From positions 38,935,744-38,999,743 of the forward strand of contig OW804096.1 in the NCBI GenBank assembly GCA_942159475.1: 64,000 nucleotides of DNA. The letters run 5' to 3'. Under the pieces are notes generated by a model. The model did no database searches, was not told where the DNA came from, and saw nothing but the letters and a program-made list of their open reading frames with translations. Positions 49,475-58,508 of the stretch are shown here, piece by piece; position 1 is the stretch's first letter, and every line of letters starts with the position of its first letter. The translations under genes were made by a program, and so were the position numbers. The DNA is from Sthenelais limicola. Taxonomy: Eukaryota > Annelida > Polychaeta > Phyllodocida > Sigalionidae.

Positions 49475-50782
49475 ATGGAGTATATGCGAGAAAATTTTGC
49501 TGAGGCTCATGGGGAAGAGTTGAATATATTCTCTCCAGTGAATGCAGATGCTGCTGTTCGGGGAAGGGAGATGCGCAGTTATCGCCCAGTCAGCACGATT
49601 ACTCAAGGTTCTCCAATTCAGTTTTATCTAAGCGGACATTCGGGAGATTACATTTCTTTAAAGAACAGTCTGCTTTATGTAAAAGTATGCATAGAAAACG
49701 TTGAGACCGGACTGAAAATTGGGGCGGAGGACACAAAAGTCGCGCTTGCAAACAACGCTTTGGGCACTATGTTTAGACAGGTAGAGGTTTTGCTGAACGA
49801 CACCCCAGTAGGATCGGGTGTAGGCGTAAACTTTGCTTACAAATCGTATGCAGACGTTCTTTTGACATCGACTTCTGACGAAAGGGCTACATCGTTGTAT
49901 ACACAAGGGTATTGGATAGATAGTGGTACAATAGATTCATTCGATAGTTCAGGAGAGGGAGCTAACAACGGGTTCAAAAAAAGGTTTCTCTTCACAAAGG
50001 CTGGAAAGAATGTAGAGTTTGAGGGTCCTTTAAGAATGGGTGTCCTTAACATGTCCAAACCTTTGATTAACGGAGTTTCTGTCAAAATTGTTTTACATCA
50101 AGCGTCAGACGAATTTAGGCTGTGCAGTGGCGATTCAACCAAAAAATACAGACTTGCTATAAAAGACGCGGTTTTTAAAGCGTGTCACATTAAAATAAAC
50201 CCAAGCATAATGCTTGCTCACAACGAGGTGTTGAAAGATCATCCGGCCATCTACTCATTCCCTAAAGAAGAAGTGAGAAGCTATGTTATATCAAAGGGCG
50301 TGAGAGAGTGGAGCGTAAACAACATATTAATGGATACTGTTCCGGATTCAGTTTGTGTTTTCTTTGTTGATTCTGATCGCTCCAGCGGAGATTTTTCCAA
50401 ATCTCCGTACAAACTTTCTCACTTCCACATTGGAGAACTTGGGTTTTTTGTGGATGGACAAAGTCTTCCTGGAGAGTCCATTAAATGTGACTTTTCAGAA
50501 GGAAACTACATGCAAGCATACAACTCGATGAAAAGGGTGGACGGATCAGACTCAGTATTTTGCAGCTATGATGCGTTTAAAGACAACAACGTATTTTTCA
50601 ACTTTAACATTTCAATGTCACACTGTTCAGAAGAGGGTATTGTGCCTCTCATTAGAAAGGGTCAAACTCGTTTAGCCGCCACATTCAATAAAGAATTGCC
50701 TAATGCTGTCACAGCATTTGTTTACTGTAAATCTCAAGGAATGGTTGAGGTTGACATGGTCAGAAATGTTAAGGCTATGTAA
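49475..50782 (+). CDS. Major capsid protein (double jelly-roll)
   Basis: 435 aa. The sequence matches the animal protein family often annotated as F54H12.2-like, which is the Polinton/adintovirus major capsid protein (established by published structure-based comparisons). Recognisable stretches are SGHSGDYISLKNS near residue 54, ALGTMFRQVEVLLND, GVSVKIVLHQASDEF and the C-terminal GQTRLAATFNKELP followed by FVYCKSQGMVEVD. The length is normal. No stop, frameshift or indel is visible. AATAAA signals at 50847 and 50868 follow. It probably assembles as trimers into an icosahedral shell with the penton-like protein. Confidence 0.88.
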   Translation: MEYMRENFAEAHGEELNIFSPVNADAAVRGREMRSYRPVSTITQGSPIQFYLSGHSGDYISLKNSLLYVKVCIENVETGLKIGAEDTKVALANNALGTMFRQVEVLLNDTPVGSGVGVNFAYKSYADVLLTSTSDERATSLYTQGYWIDSGTIDSFDSSGEGANNGFKKRFLFTKAGKNVEFEGPLRMGVLNMSKPLINGVSVKIVLHQASDEFRLCSGDSTKKYRLAIKDAVFKACHIKINPSIMLAHNEVLKDHPAIYSFPKEEVRSYVISKGVREWSVNNILMDTVPDSVCVFFVDSDRSSGDFSKSPYKLSHFHIGELGFFVDGQSLPGESIKCDFSEGNYMQAYNSMKRVDGSDSVFCSYDAFKDNNVFFNFNISMSHCSEEGIVPLIRKGQTRLAATFNKELPNAVTAFVYCKSQGMVEVDMVRNVKAM

Positions 50783-50846
50783 TTATGTCAACAACAAAAA
50801 AAAAATGTATTACAAGCGTTGTTATTTTATGTCTGTCAATTAAAGA

Positions 50847-50873
50847 AATAAAAAAATATAACTCATAAATAAA
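50847..50873 (+). terminator. Polyadenylation signals after the capsid cluster
   Basis: Two AATAAA hexamers (50847-50852 and 50868-50873) lie 65-90 bp after the major capsid stop. They are the first I see on the plus strand after the one at 45135, so the ATPase-to-capsid cluster may share them. Confidence 0.6.
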
Positions 50874-51227
50874 ACATTATGTTGTTTGTACATACACTTT
50901 AAAGATGACATGTTCCCAGAGTTTCGACGACCGTCTCCATCGTCTCTGTGTGCTCGGCAGACGTTGAGTCTTTCACCTTTCCGCCGCTTCGGTGCAACCT
51001 GCTCCCGCACGAATCGGAATAAACCGCACTTCTGAAGCTTTCCTCCGCTGTTTCGTGTACCTTCCTCTAAAATAATTATAAGAAAAAAAAATTAAAAAAA
51101 AAAACCAACTCGGCTATAACAATTTAACATGTTGAAAAGGAAATGTGCATTATGTTTTGAAATAATTAAGAAAGTATTCTGCTAAAATATTCGCTAAATT
51201 CGCCTGACTTTAGTCAGCGGTTGTATA

Positions 51228-52426
51228 TTATCTAACCGTGTTTCCTCTCCTCTGTCTTCTATGGCGTTCGCGCCGCGCCATCTCCCGCCGCACCAAAAAC
51301 CTTCTTGCGCACCATGCTCCGGTGCATGCGCCGCCCACCGACAAAACGCCAAATGCGGCGATCAGCCCTGCGATTAGTTCTGGTTGAACGCCTGGAGTTG
51401 ATGGTAAAGGCATCGTAGACGGATCTGCTGACGGTTGGACAGGAGAAGGCTGGATTGGAGAAGAGTGTGGGATGGGGGAGGCTGTTGGAGGCGGAGAAGA
51501 AGAAGAAGATGAGTCTGGGATGGGCGAGGTTGTAGAAAGGGGCGAGGTCGTTGGGAGAGGTGAAGAGGTGTCTGGGAGGCGTGTAGAGGAAACTTCGTCT
51601 GTAATGAGAGTTATAATCATGATTTCAAAATAAGTGATTTAATAACAATGATTTAAATTATTATTTGTTTTACAAATTTTAGCATTTGTTGCGTTAATAG
51701 ACGTAATTTGTAAACAAATAAATGGTAACACACGCTATGCAATAAAATAAGTGATTTAGGGTGGATGATTGCCTTATGTCGTTAAGTTGAGGGACAAAAA
51801 TGACAAATATTGATGGGTCATGAAGCGTTTGTGTATCATTTTAGCATCGGCGCGATTGACAGACTTAATTTTTAAACAAATGAATGGTGGCACATGACAT
51901 GATTTTAAATTATTATCTGCTTCATTGATAGGCGTGGAATGCAAACAAATGAATGAAAACACATGTTATAATTTCATTGTTTACCATCATCGTCGTCTTC
52001 ATCAGCAGGGTTTCTGGGAGGGGGTTGAGGGACGTGTTTTACGGGTGGAAGGAAGGGTTTGTCGTGGCGAAATGACAGCTTCGGGGTTGTCGGTCGAGGT
52101 GGTGGGCATTGGCTTTTCAACTGGAATCTTGTCCACTCGGGGATGGTGGAACAGTCGAATGGTAGAAGGGTGTTTACTATTTCTGCAGACTTCAAGTTGA
52201 AAAAGGAGGAAAAAAAAACTGGGTCGTACACCGAGATGTACACCCTTTCGAGCCGTATGTGGTGTACGGCGCTCTTGGCGATCGATACCGATCGAGGATA
52301 CCCTCCTGCAAAGCATTTGATCGAGTTTGCAGTGCAGGAGCATGTATCCTCGATCGGTCCACAATCATATTCGGCGGTGACATAACTTGTCACCGCCAAA
52401 AGAAGCAAAGATACTGATACGTGCAT
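51228..52426 (-). CDS. Spliced type I membrane glycoprotein with LRR-cap-like ectodomain
   Basis: Exon 1 is 52426-51985 and exon 2 is 51598-51228. The 386-bp GT-AG intron (GATG|GTAAAC, ATTACAG|ACG) joins phase 1 to phase 1, giving 270 aa. A signal peptide covers residues 1-18 (VSLLLLAVTSYVTA). Cysteines 22, 29, 31 and 38 form the C-x6-C-x-C-x6-C pattern of a leucine-rich-repeat N-cap, followed by one repeat-like segment and a second Cys pair. A Pro/Ser/Thr-rich, probably O-glycosylated stalk follows. Near the C-terminus come a membrane span (LIAGLIAAFGVLSVGGA) and a strongly basic tail. A third exon (51066-50899) behind an excellent polypyrimidine acceptor could replace the last three codons and add 55 residues, using a weaker donor ACG|GTTAGA at 51236. 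The expected site is the cell or virion surface. The role, adhesion or receptor mimicry, is unknown. Confidence 0.72.
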
Positions 52427-52439
52427 CCTCCCACCTTGC

Positions 52440-53067
52440 GATCGAGCCGGCCGGTGATTGCACGCGGGATGGTCTGTGTTTACATGTGTGTGTGTGTGAA
52501 TAGCCGCCGCGTAAAATATTAAATATGTCCTAATAAAGCGATTTCAACATTATATTATGACTGCATCTAAATGTAAAATCATGGGAATGCATATTCTGTT
52601 GGTTGGAAGGAGGGGGCATGCGCGCTATTTAAAGCTGGAAGTGTGTGCTTGCATTTTGGAATGATACACCCCCAGCGGGCGTAGCGCCGTCTACACTCGC
52701 TGGGAGTGTCTGTAAAGGGTATCCGTTTCGCGCTCATGCATTTCTGGATGCTGTACTGACGCGCTTTTCTGTACTTGTGCGTGTGCATCAAACACAACAA
52801 AAAAAAAATAAATAAACATTCTTATTGCAATTTGATTCAAAATAATTTAACTTAAAGGAAAATGTGTTCAAAGTGCTTAGTATAGGTTCCCTAGGTCGAT
52901 ATGCATTTGCTGCAAGCGTTATCCGGTTATGTAATGGAAGCGATGCAGTAACACTTGGGTCCGTAGGACGACTGCGTGATCAAACCTTTATTCATACGCA
53001 ACCACTTGTTGAGTTAAGTCGATATAATCCTAACATTGCAGACATATCTTTATTTGAGTCTACTTAT
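52440..53067. other. No gene seen; probable divergent promoter region
   Basis: It lies between the minus-strand membrane-protein gene and the plus-strand nuclear-protein gene. It contains a TG microsatellite (52484-52498), a TATTTAATATT box on the minus strand (about 52513-52525) and a cgcgctatttaaagc box at 52620-52635. A 77-codon frame at 52864-53097 lacks an ATG start and has no motif, so I do not call it. Confidence 0.5.
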
Positions 53068-53281
53068 CTGCTCATATTGACCCACCGTGTAAAATGAAAT
53101 AATGGGAGGAGGGATTACAGTGCATGCTGTAAAGGGTTAGAAAACGATTAAAGTGCATATGTCCGTCTGCTCATATTGGGCCGTCGTGTGAGATGGAATA
53201 ATGGGAGGGGGATTGTAGTGCATAAATAATGGGAGGGAAGGTCACAGTGCATGCTGAAGAGGGTTAGAGAACGATTAAAAA
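53068..53281. repeat. Two imperfect direct repeats upstream of the nuclear-protein gene
   Basis: The words tctgctcatattg, gaataatgggagg, cagtgcatgctg and agggttagaaaacgattaaa occur twice (about 53068-53164 and 53169-53281). The second copy has an extra partial unit. This enhancer-like arrangement lies just ahead of a TATTTAAA box. Confidence 0.7.
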
Positions 53282-53307
53282 TCTGATAAAATAATTCCGC
53301 CTGCTCA

Positions 53308-53315
53308 CACCGACA
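53308..53315 (+). promoter_or_regulatory. TATA-like box of the nuclear-protein gene
   Basis: ATTATTTAAACCC about 85 bp before the ATG at 53396. It follows the direct repeats. Confidence 0.5.
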
Positions 53316-53395
53316 TTATTTAAACCCTTGCTACTCCCAACACAGATTCACTTATATTGGAGCTTTTGCGACACAACATAGACATAGACTGCAAA

Positions 53396-54133
53396 ATGGA
53401 TTCGAAACTAAGGTGAGTGACTGTTTAGGGAAAGGGTTGAGTTTACCATTAAGCTAATTTATTCCTTTTAAACTCGGTTTATAATTTTAAAATTACCCCA
53501 CCCCACCCCTTTATTTTTCAGCTTAATCACCTCCAACTTCCAAAAGGAGATTGAAAAATACGTCGAACAGCGTATAAGGGAAAGCACGCTTCCCCTTAAG
53601 AAAAGGAGGAGGGTGGACCCTGCGTCCTCCCCACCCCCTGCAGAGGAAGCATGTACTCTACCCGGTGGTAGGATATCTCCTGTATGCATATCGTCGGATG
53701 AGGCCGCATCCCCAACTTGTGTTTCACCAGGCAAAAACAGAATAGTCGATACAAGTAACAGCGATTCTGAAGAAGCTGATTCCAAACCATCAACCTCTGC
53801 TACGACCCCGTCTCCTCTTATGGGCGAAGAGACGTATGCGGAACTTTGCACCGTAACGCTGGACGATCTTATTGAAGAGATCGACTTAATCAACAAGTAA
53901 GCACGATTACTTTTTACATCAGGGGGTTCGTTCTAGGATAGATTTTAATATAAATAGTCAGTCTTAAACTGCGTATGTTCATTAGTGTGGAGTTTTTTTT
54001 TTGCTAAATAGGGGGGGAGATGTGTGTAAACACTCGTTTGTGCAAATGTGGTGTGAACATGTTGTTTATTATTGTTTTATAGGGAGGGCATGAACGATTT
54101 AGACTATTTGAACGATAGTCAAAAAGGAGGTGA
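53396..54133 (+). CDS. Small spliced nuclear protein (basic NLS, acidic C-terminus)
   Basis: Exons are 53396-53412, 53522-53896 and 54082-54133, all with consensus GT-AG borders (AG|GTGAGT, TTTTCAG|C, AA|GTAAGC, TTATAG|GG). They total 444 nt, or 147 aa plus stop. A predicted helix with alternating charges is followed by LPLKKRRRVDP, close to the classic SV40-type nuclear localisation signal. Then come Pro/Ser-rich and Ser/Asp/Glu-rich stretches, and an acidic amphipathic VTLDDLIEEIDLIN segment like an activation domain. A further donor inside the last codons (54130) and an acceptor at 54251-54257, with AATAAA at 54360, suggest an alternative terminal exon. No family is recognised. It probably regulates transcription. 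Confidence 0.62.
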
Positions 54134-54428
54134 ATATTCTTTATTTCTATTTGTTATCTGCTATCAAATTCATATGTTGATGATTGTGATGCGTGTATGT
54201 TTGTACATGATACATTCGCACCCAGTTTTTTAGACGTGTTTCACACAATCATTTCAGCTGCACAGCACGATTGGTTGGCGGATTTAATTGGGGCAGATTG
54301 AAGAATTGGTGATGCGTAATACATGTCTGGAAAATAGCGTTAAATCCGTTCATTAAGATAATAAATGAAAAAAACTAGTAAGTTGTGATGCGTTGTTTCT
54401 TTTATTCACGAGCAAAACGATCAATTGT

Positions 54429-54680
54429 TTATAGGCGAATAATTTGTGTCATACATATATCGATTCTATCCTTTAATTTGCAATACAGTGTAAACCAGAA
54501 TCTCCTTTGCTTCTGCACATGTAATTGTGTGGTGTTAACCGATCTATACATTAGACATTTGAATTTGCGCGCGTGTTTATACACTATTCCAAACAACAAG
54601 GTAACAGCGATTAAAACCAGCTGTTTATTCTTATACATTAAAACGTTTACAACTTTAAAAATATTCTTTAAATAATCCAT
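54429..54680 (-). CDS. Small one-pass membrane protein (hypothetical)
   Basis: 83 aa with a hydrophobic span at about 20-35 (LVLIAVTLLFGIVY) flanked by basic residues, then a basic, aromatic C-terminal part. No family is recognised. Support comes from context. On the same strand a TATAAAA with an adjoining CCCGCCC GC box lies upstream at 54845-54851, and AATAAA lies at 54406-54401, about 23 bp after the stop. An overlapping plus-strand frame at 54385-54675 lacks such signals. Confidence 0.45.
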   Translation of the reverse strand: MDYLKNIFKVVNVLMYKNKQLVLIAVTLLFGIVYKHARKFKCLMYRSVNTTQLHVQKQRRFWFTLYCKLKDRIDICMTQIIRL

Positions 54681-55011
54681 TAGTATGTCTGATGGTGTGT
54701 TGACGTCGAAAGCGTGCGTTCTTTTTAGTGATGGTTGTGTTACGACTTTTGCGCGAGCAACAGTTTGAAAAGCAAAGTAATAATAAACAAGTCTTTACAA
54801 ATCGCATTCCTAACAAGTAATGACCAATAATTTAATAGCGAGCGTTTTATATGGGCGGGGTGCAAAATTGAGTCTATCGACTGGTGGAAAGCAACAAAAC
54901 TAATGAGATGGTTTTTTCATTTTTTTTTATTTTTTTTTTTTTCTTGCAATAATAAAGCAGTTACAATGCACATAAAGCATATCCAATATTTAATGCATGC
55001 AATAACCAAAA

Positions 55012-58000
55012 TTATATAAATGCAGCTGTTGCAGCAAAGGTGTTACATTCCCTGCATGATTCTCCATCATCACATTTGCACAGTTTTTCATTCATGATGG
55101 ATGGATGCATAGCTTTCAGATATGTTATCGCTTCTTTAAAACTACTCCATTCATGAACCTTTAAAAAAACTCCTCTTTTAGAAGGGCAAATTTTGTGTGC
55201 GTCGGGGGAAAACCATTCCCTCACATCCACTCCATAAAACTTTCTTGATACGGAAACTACCAGACCGCCTCCAATGTGGTGGCGAAACTGTTCCGGAGAC
55301 GTAGGAGCCTGCTGTAACCATGAATCTATCAAGTCGATAAGTTCAATTAATCCGTGTAATCGCCCATACGTCAGAACAACTCCTTTTGTCGTTCTCACTA
55401 AGTCGTGCGGTTCGCAAGGGGATTGCTCCCACTTTCTAAGCGAGAAGCGCCTTTCACCACGCCATTCCCCGTGTTCAAAAAATAGATTTTCAGCTATTTT
55501 AACAGGGGATTGATACTCCTGGTATTCTTCATCTTCTCCAACCTGTCCAGTCGACGGTGATGAAGGAGGGTTAGTATACTGACTCCCACCATCTTCCCTA
55601 AACTTTGATGGGGAGTAGCAGGCGTTGATGAACTGAATTTCTTCGTCTTCCAGGCGCTTGAAATGGTCTAGCACAGAACGGGTGTTAGAAAAACTTTTAA
55701 GACCAAGAAGTTCAGAAGGGCGAGCGTTTGGAGAATTAGCTCGCTTATAGAATCTGGTAGGAGAAGGAAGATTGCGTCCAAGAAGAGTTGGGGATGGGGG
55801 TACTGCTGCAGAAAAAGTTGAAGGTGTAGGATTCATCATTGAAACCGTTGGGGTGGGTCTTGGTTTTTTTGAGCTAGTGGTGCTTTTCCCGCTTGTCGAT
55901 GCATTTAACTCTGGAGTTTTAGGACGTTTAAACGCCACTTTTTCCCCAGTTGGCGAATCTGCATTTGAAGACTTTATGGAAAGATCCAAAGGTTCATCTT
56001 TCTGCAATATATAAAAGCATAAAATAGTAAATGTTAGCAAAGAAAAAAGCAAGAGGCAGTTTGCGCTTCCACTCTAGAGGAAGGCGTTATAAATGCACAT
56101 TGTGTGACCATAGAGCTGCCCCGGGACTCGAACCCGGGACCCCCATCGGACGTGACGAAACAGAAGCCAACCAACATTACCACTGGACTACGCCTACTGC
56201 TGAAAGAGCAACCCAGGATTAACCTTAATATGTAAGAGAGTGGCCTATTTAACCCTTGACATCTACACACGTGACTGGCAACGGTGCAGAAGTAGGGCGC
56301 ACAGGGCATGAATGTTTCTTTCGATATAAGGGGTGTGAGGTCTATATGTCGTGTCATAGTAAGAATCTGCAGGGTATAATTAGTGTCAGCAAATAATTTC
56401 TAATTCTGTCGTAAACTATGCAACCCGCTCTAGAAGAATGCTTTATAATGTGTATGGTGTGGTTATAGAGACAGTGCGCGATTTGGGTGCTGTAAAGGAG
56501 CTGCGTGTCCAAAAGACCAGCGTCTCTATCCGCTCGGTTGCGGCGGCTGCATATTAAGGTTAATGTTTGCTCGCTTAATATGTACACAAGTGGTGTGCGA
56601 CTGCTGGAGAAGCGAGCAAGGGTTAACCTTAGTGTACAGACAAGGGGTGTATTCACCCCTTTATTATTAATAAACAGGTAAACGCATCCCTTGTCTAATG
56701 AAACAAATGTATTTTCCTCAAAGATCAAAAATCAAAAGTAGTCGCCGTGCTCATTCTAATGAAGAGCGTCATAAATGTACATGAGTGAAGCCGTAGTCAC
56801 GCCGGTCAGTGTTTCGAACCTGCCACGGCCGTGAAATACATGAAGCAAGTTAAGGAGCGTCAGCGCTTCTACGCTCTTGACCACAGCAACTACTGTAGAC
56901 GGGAGGCTGGATTAGGCTTAATGAGTGGTAAAGCGACCTATTTACCCATCGACATCTACATCACGTGACCAGGGTCGAGTGACCTAGATGTCATGGCCAA
57001 GTAACCTAATTACCCCTCGGTAACTAGTCACGTGATCACAGTGGATGTATAGATGCGCAACGTATCTACACATTCCTTCATTAAACAGGTAAAATGCAAC
57101 ATTTCACCTGTTTAACAAACGCATTTCCCTCAAACATAATATCCCAAATAATTTGTAATCAAGTTGTAAAAATCAAAAGTGGTGGGAGGGCTGTTCGAGT
57201 TAGATACCTATCTATGGACCTAGTGGAAGGACGCTCGCCGCAGGCAGGATTCGAACCGTCAACTGATGAGACTGCAGCAGTTGGCACTTCAGAACCAGCG
57301 ATTCGTAGGGGAAAGCAGGCTAGGTCCCAGCGAGTCTAACCGTTCGGCCACACACACCACGACAATTAGAGCGACCATTTAGCTTAATAATCAAACAAGT
57401 GACCTATTTAACCCTTGACATGAGCACACGTGACCACCATCGTAGCAGGAGTGGGACGCGCGTTAGCATTGGGTATAGTAATAGTGTGTGTGTACCCACC
57501 TTGTGGTTAGTGTTTGAGATGGGCGGCAGAGCAGACACATACAAATCCTTCTTTCTCTTTCTGGATAAAGGTGCAGAGTCGCCAGAGTTAAAGAATTCGC
57601 TCCTTAACCGCGAAAATGGGTGTTGAGAAGTTGATGCGCTGTCATCGTCAGTCTTAGTTGCGTTGTCGGCTGCATCCTGCAATAACAATATGCATATAAT
57701 TTAAACAATGATTAAAAGAGCGAACAAGCGATATGTGTTTCAGACATAATTTTAAGTAAAATGATGAAATTAATTTCATTCATGTGCATAATGCAATAAC
57801 AGCAAATTACATTCATCACCTTTTTTGCCTTCTTCATCCTAATTTCTGCCAGTGTAAAAGGATCCACAGAGTCATCCTTGCAAAGGGACGCTTGTGGTAC
57901 GGGAAGCGTATCCTTTTTCATCATGCTTAATTGCTCGCCCTGTAATAAAGTAATGGAATAGCGATAATGACTAAAATATTTTCCATTCCATTAATGCAGC

Positions 58001-58225
58001 AAAACATAAATGTACATGATTTAAAATTTTTAATAATAATAATAATATGTAACTCACCATTGGTGCATCCTCACGCGTGTCGATTACAAGACTATCTGCT
58101 GCAGGTGATTTCACCACCAAATCTTTTGAGTTTAAAGTATCCATTTTCTCAAAAGTAGTTGTATGATTTGTTGCGGGGGTAGCAGATCTAGTGTTGTACT
58201 TCTTAGTAGATTTGGATGCGTCCAT
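55012..58225 (-). CDS. Four-exon nuclear regulator: PLDLS (CtBP) motif and PC4-like domain
   Basis: Exons are 58225-58058, 57939-57820, 57676-57500 and 56001-55012. Every junction is phase 0 with GT-AG borders, giving 484 aa. Exon 3 ends with a basic SRKRKKD signal. Exon 4 opens with PLDLS (residues 159-163), the exact core of the CtBP corepressor-binding motif known from adenovirus E1A. A Pro/Ser/Thr-rich linker, an acidic EDEEYQEYQ patch and a helical LHGLIELIDLIDSW segment follow. Residues about 395-455 resemble the ssDNA-binding core of coactivator PC4/SUB1 (VVSVSRKF, GVDVREWF, PSKRGVFLKVHEW). A Cys cluster (463, 465, 471, 474) near the end may bind zinc. TATAAAA lies at 58317-58323 and AATAAA at 54931-54926. 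A likely transcription or replication regulator. Confidence 0.72.
56043..56200 (-). ncRNA. tRNA-like Pol III RNA unit A
   Basis: On the minus strand: A box TAGTCCAGTGG from 56190, B box GGTTCGAGTCC at 56134-56124 inside a 5-bp CCGGG/CCCGG T-stem, about 75 nt with a short hairpin (CGCcTTCC/GGAAGCG), then TTTTTT at 56048-56043. The acceptor ends do not pair, so this is not a normal tRNA. Upstream are TTAAATAGG (about 56243-56251) and CACGTG (56268-56273), 78 bp before the A box. The predicted RNA is about 150-160 nt. It lies in intron 3 of the PC4-like gene, on the same strand. Confidence 0.5.
56410..56560 (-). pseudogene. tRNA-like unit D, decayed
   Basis: A D-arm-like CCGAGCGGATAGAGACGC near 56539-56520 and a GGTCTTTTGGAC hairpin resemble half a tRNA. 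The B box is not recognisable, CACGTG is absent and no T-run of four or more follows. The trailing TTCTTCTAGAGCGG matches the hairpin region of unit A, so it is a paralogous copy in decay. Confidence 0.35.
56734..56890 (-). ncRNA. tRNA-like Pol III RNA unit B
   Basis: A-box-like TGGTCAAGAGCG from 56883, B box GGTTCGAAAC at 56820-56811, then about 74 nt with an interrupted hairpin (GCTC..CATT/AATGAGC), then TTTT at 56737-56734 and TTTTT at 56731-56727. The upstream set is GTAAATAGGTCG and CACGTG (56962-56967), 79 bp before the A box. A second CACGTG lies at 57029. The arms do not form a good cloverleaf. Confidence 0.45.
57168..57355 (-). ncRNA. tRNA-like Pol III RNA unit C
   Basis: A box TGGCCGAACGGTTAGAC from 57350, of the Leu/Ser class. 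B box GGTTCGAATCC at 57257-57247. Then about 69 nt with a TAGATAGGTATCTA palindrome, then TTTT (57178-57175) and TTTTT (57172-57168). The upstream set is TTAAATAGGTCACTT and CACGTG (57427-57432), 77 bp before the A box. The 93-bp gap between boxes is longer than in A and B. The T-stem has two mismatches, so tRNA function is unlikely. Confidence 0.45.
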
Positions 58226-58316
58226 GTCTCAATGAGGTTTAAAGGTGGTGATGTTGCGATGTGTGCTATGTGAATGTAATTTCCAACTTGAGTCCAGCTA
58301 TTCTGTCAGACCTGCG

Positions 58317-58323
58317 TTTTATA
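58317..58323 (-). promoter_or_regulatory. TATA box of the PC4-like gene
   Basis: TATAAAA on the minus strand, 92 bp upstream of the ATG at 58225, in the context gggTATAAAAcgc. Confidence 0.65.
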
Positions 58324-58508
58324 CCCTTTCATACCCATTACAAGTCCCCCCCACCCTCTCTTACTCCCACCTCCCAGACTGCATGCGCACTCCCTCCCAC
58401 CCACTCCCAAACAATAAGTGTTGTTATGATGAACTTAAACCCAAACACAACCCATATTCTATCTATTAATACCCACCTAGCTATACCCCATACTTAACAC
58501 TGCTTGCT

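Noticed and set aside
52864..53097. 77-codon plus-strand frame
   Set aside because: It has no ATG start, no acceptor upstream and no recognisable domain.
54258..54301. Exon with a WLADLIGAD-like ending for the nuclear protein
   Set aside because: It is attractive as an acidic tail, but by my base count exon 3 enters it in a different phase. It is kept only as an unresolved alternative terminal exon.
56034..56728. Minus-strand frames of 107 and 124 codons
   Set aside because: They overlap the tRNA-like units and lack splice or domain support. The RNA-unit reading explains the conserved words better.
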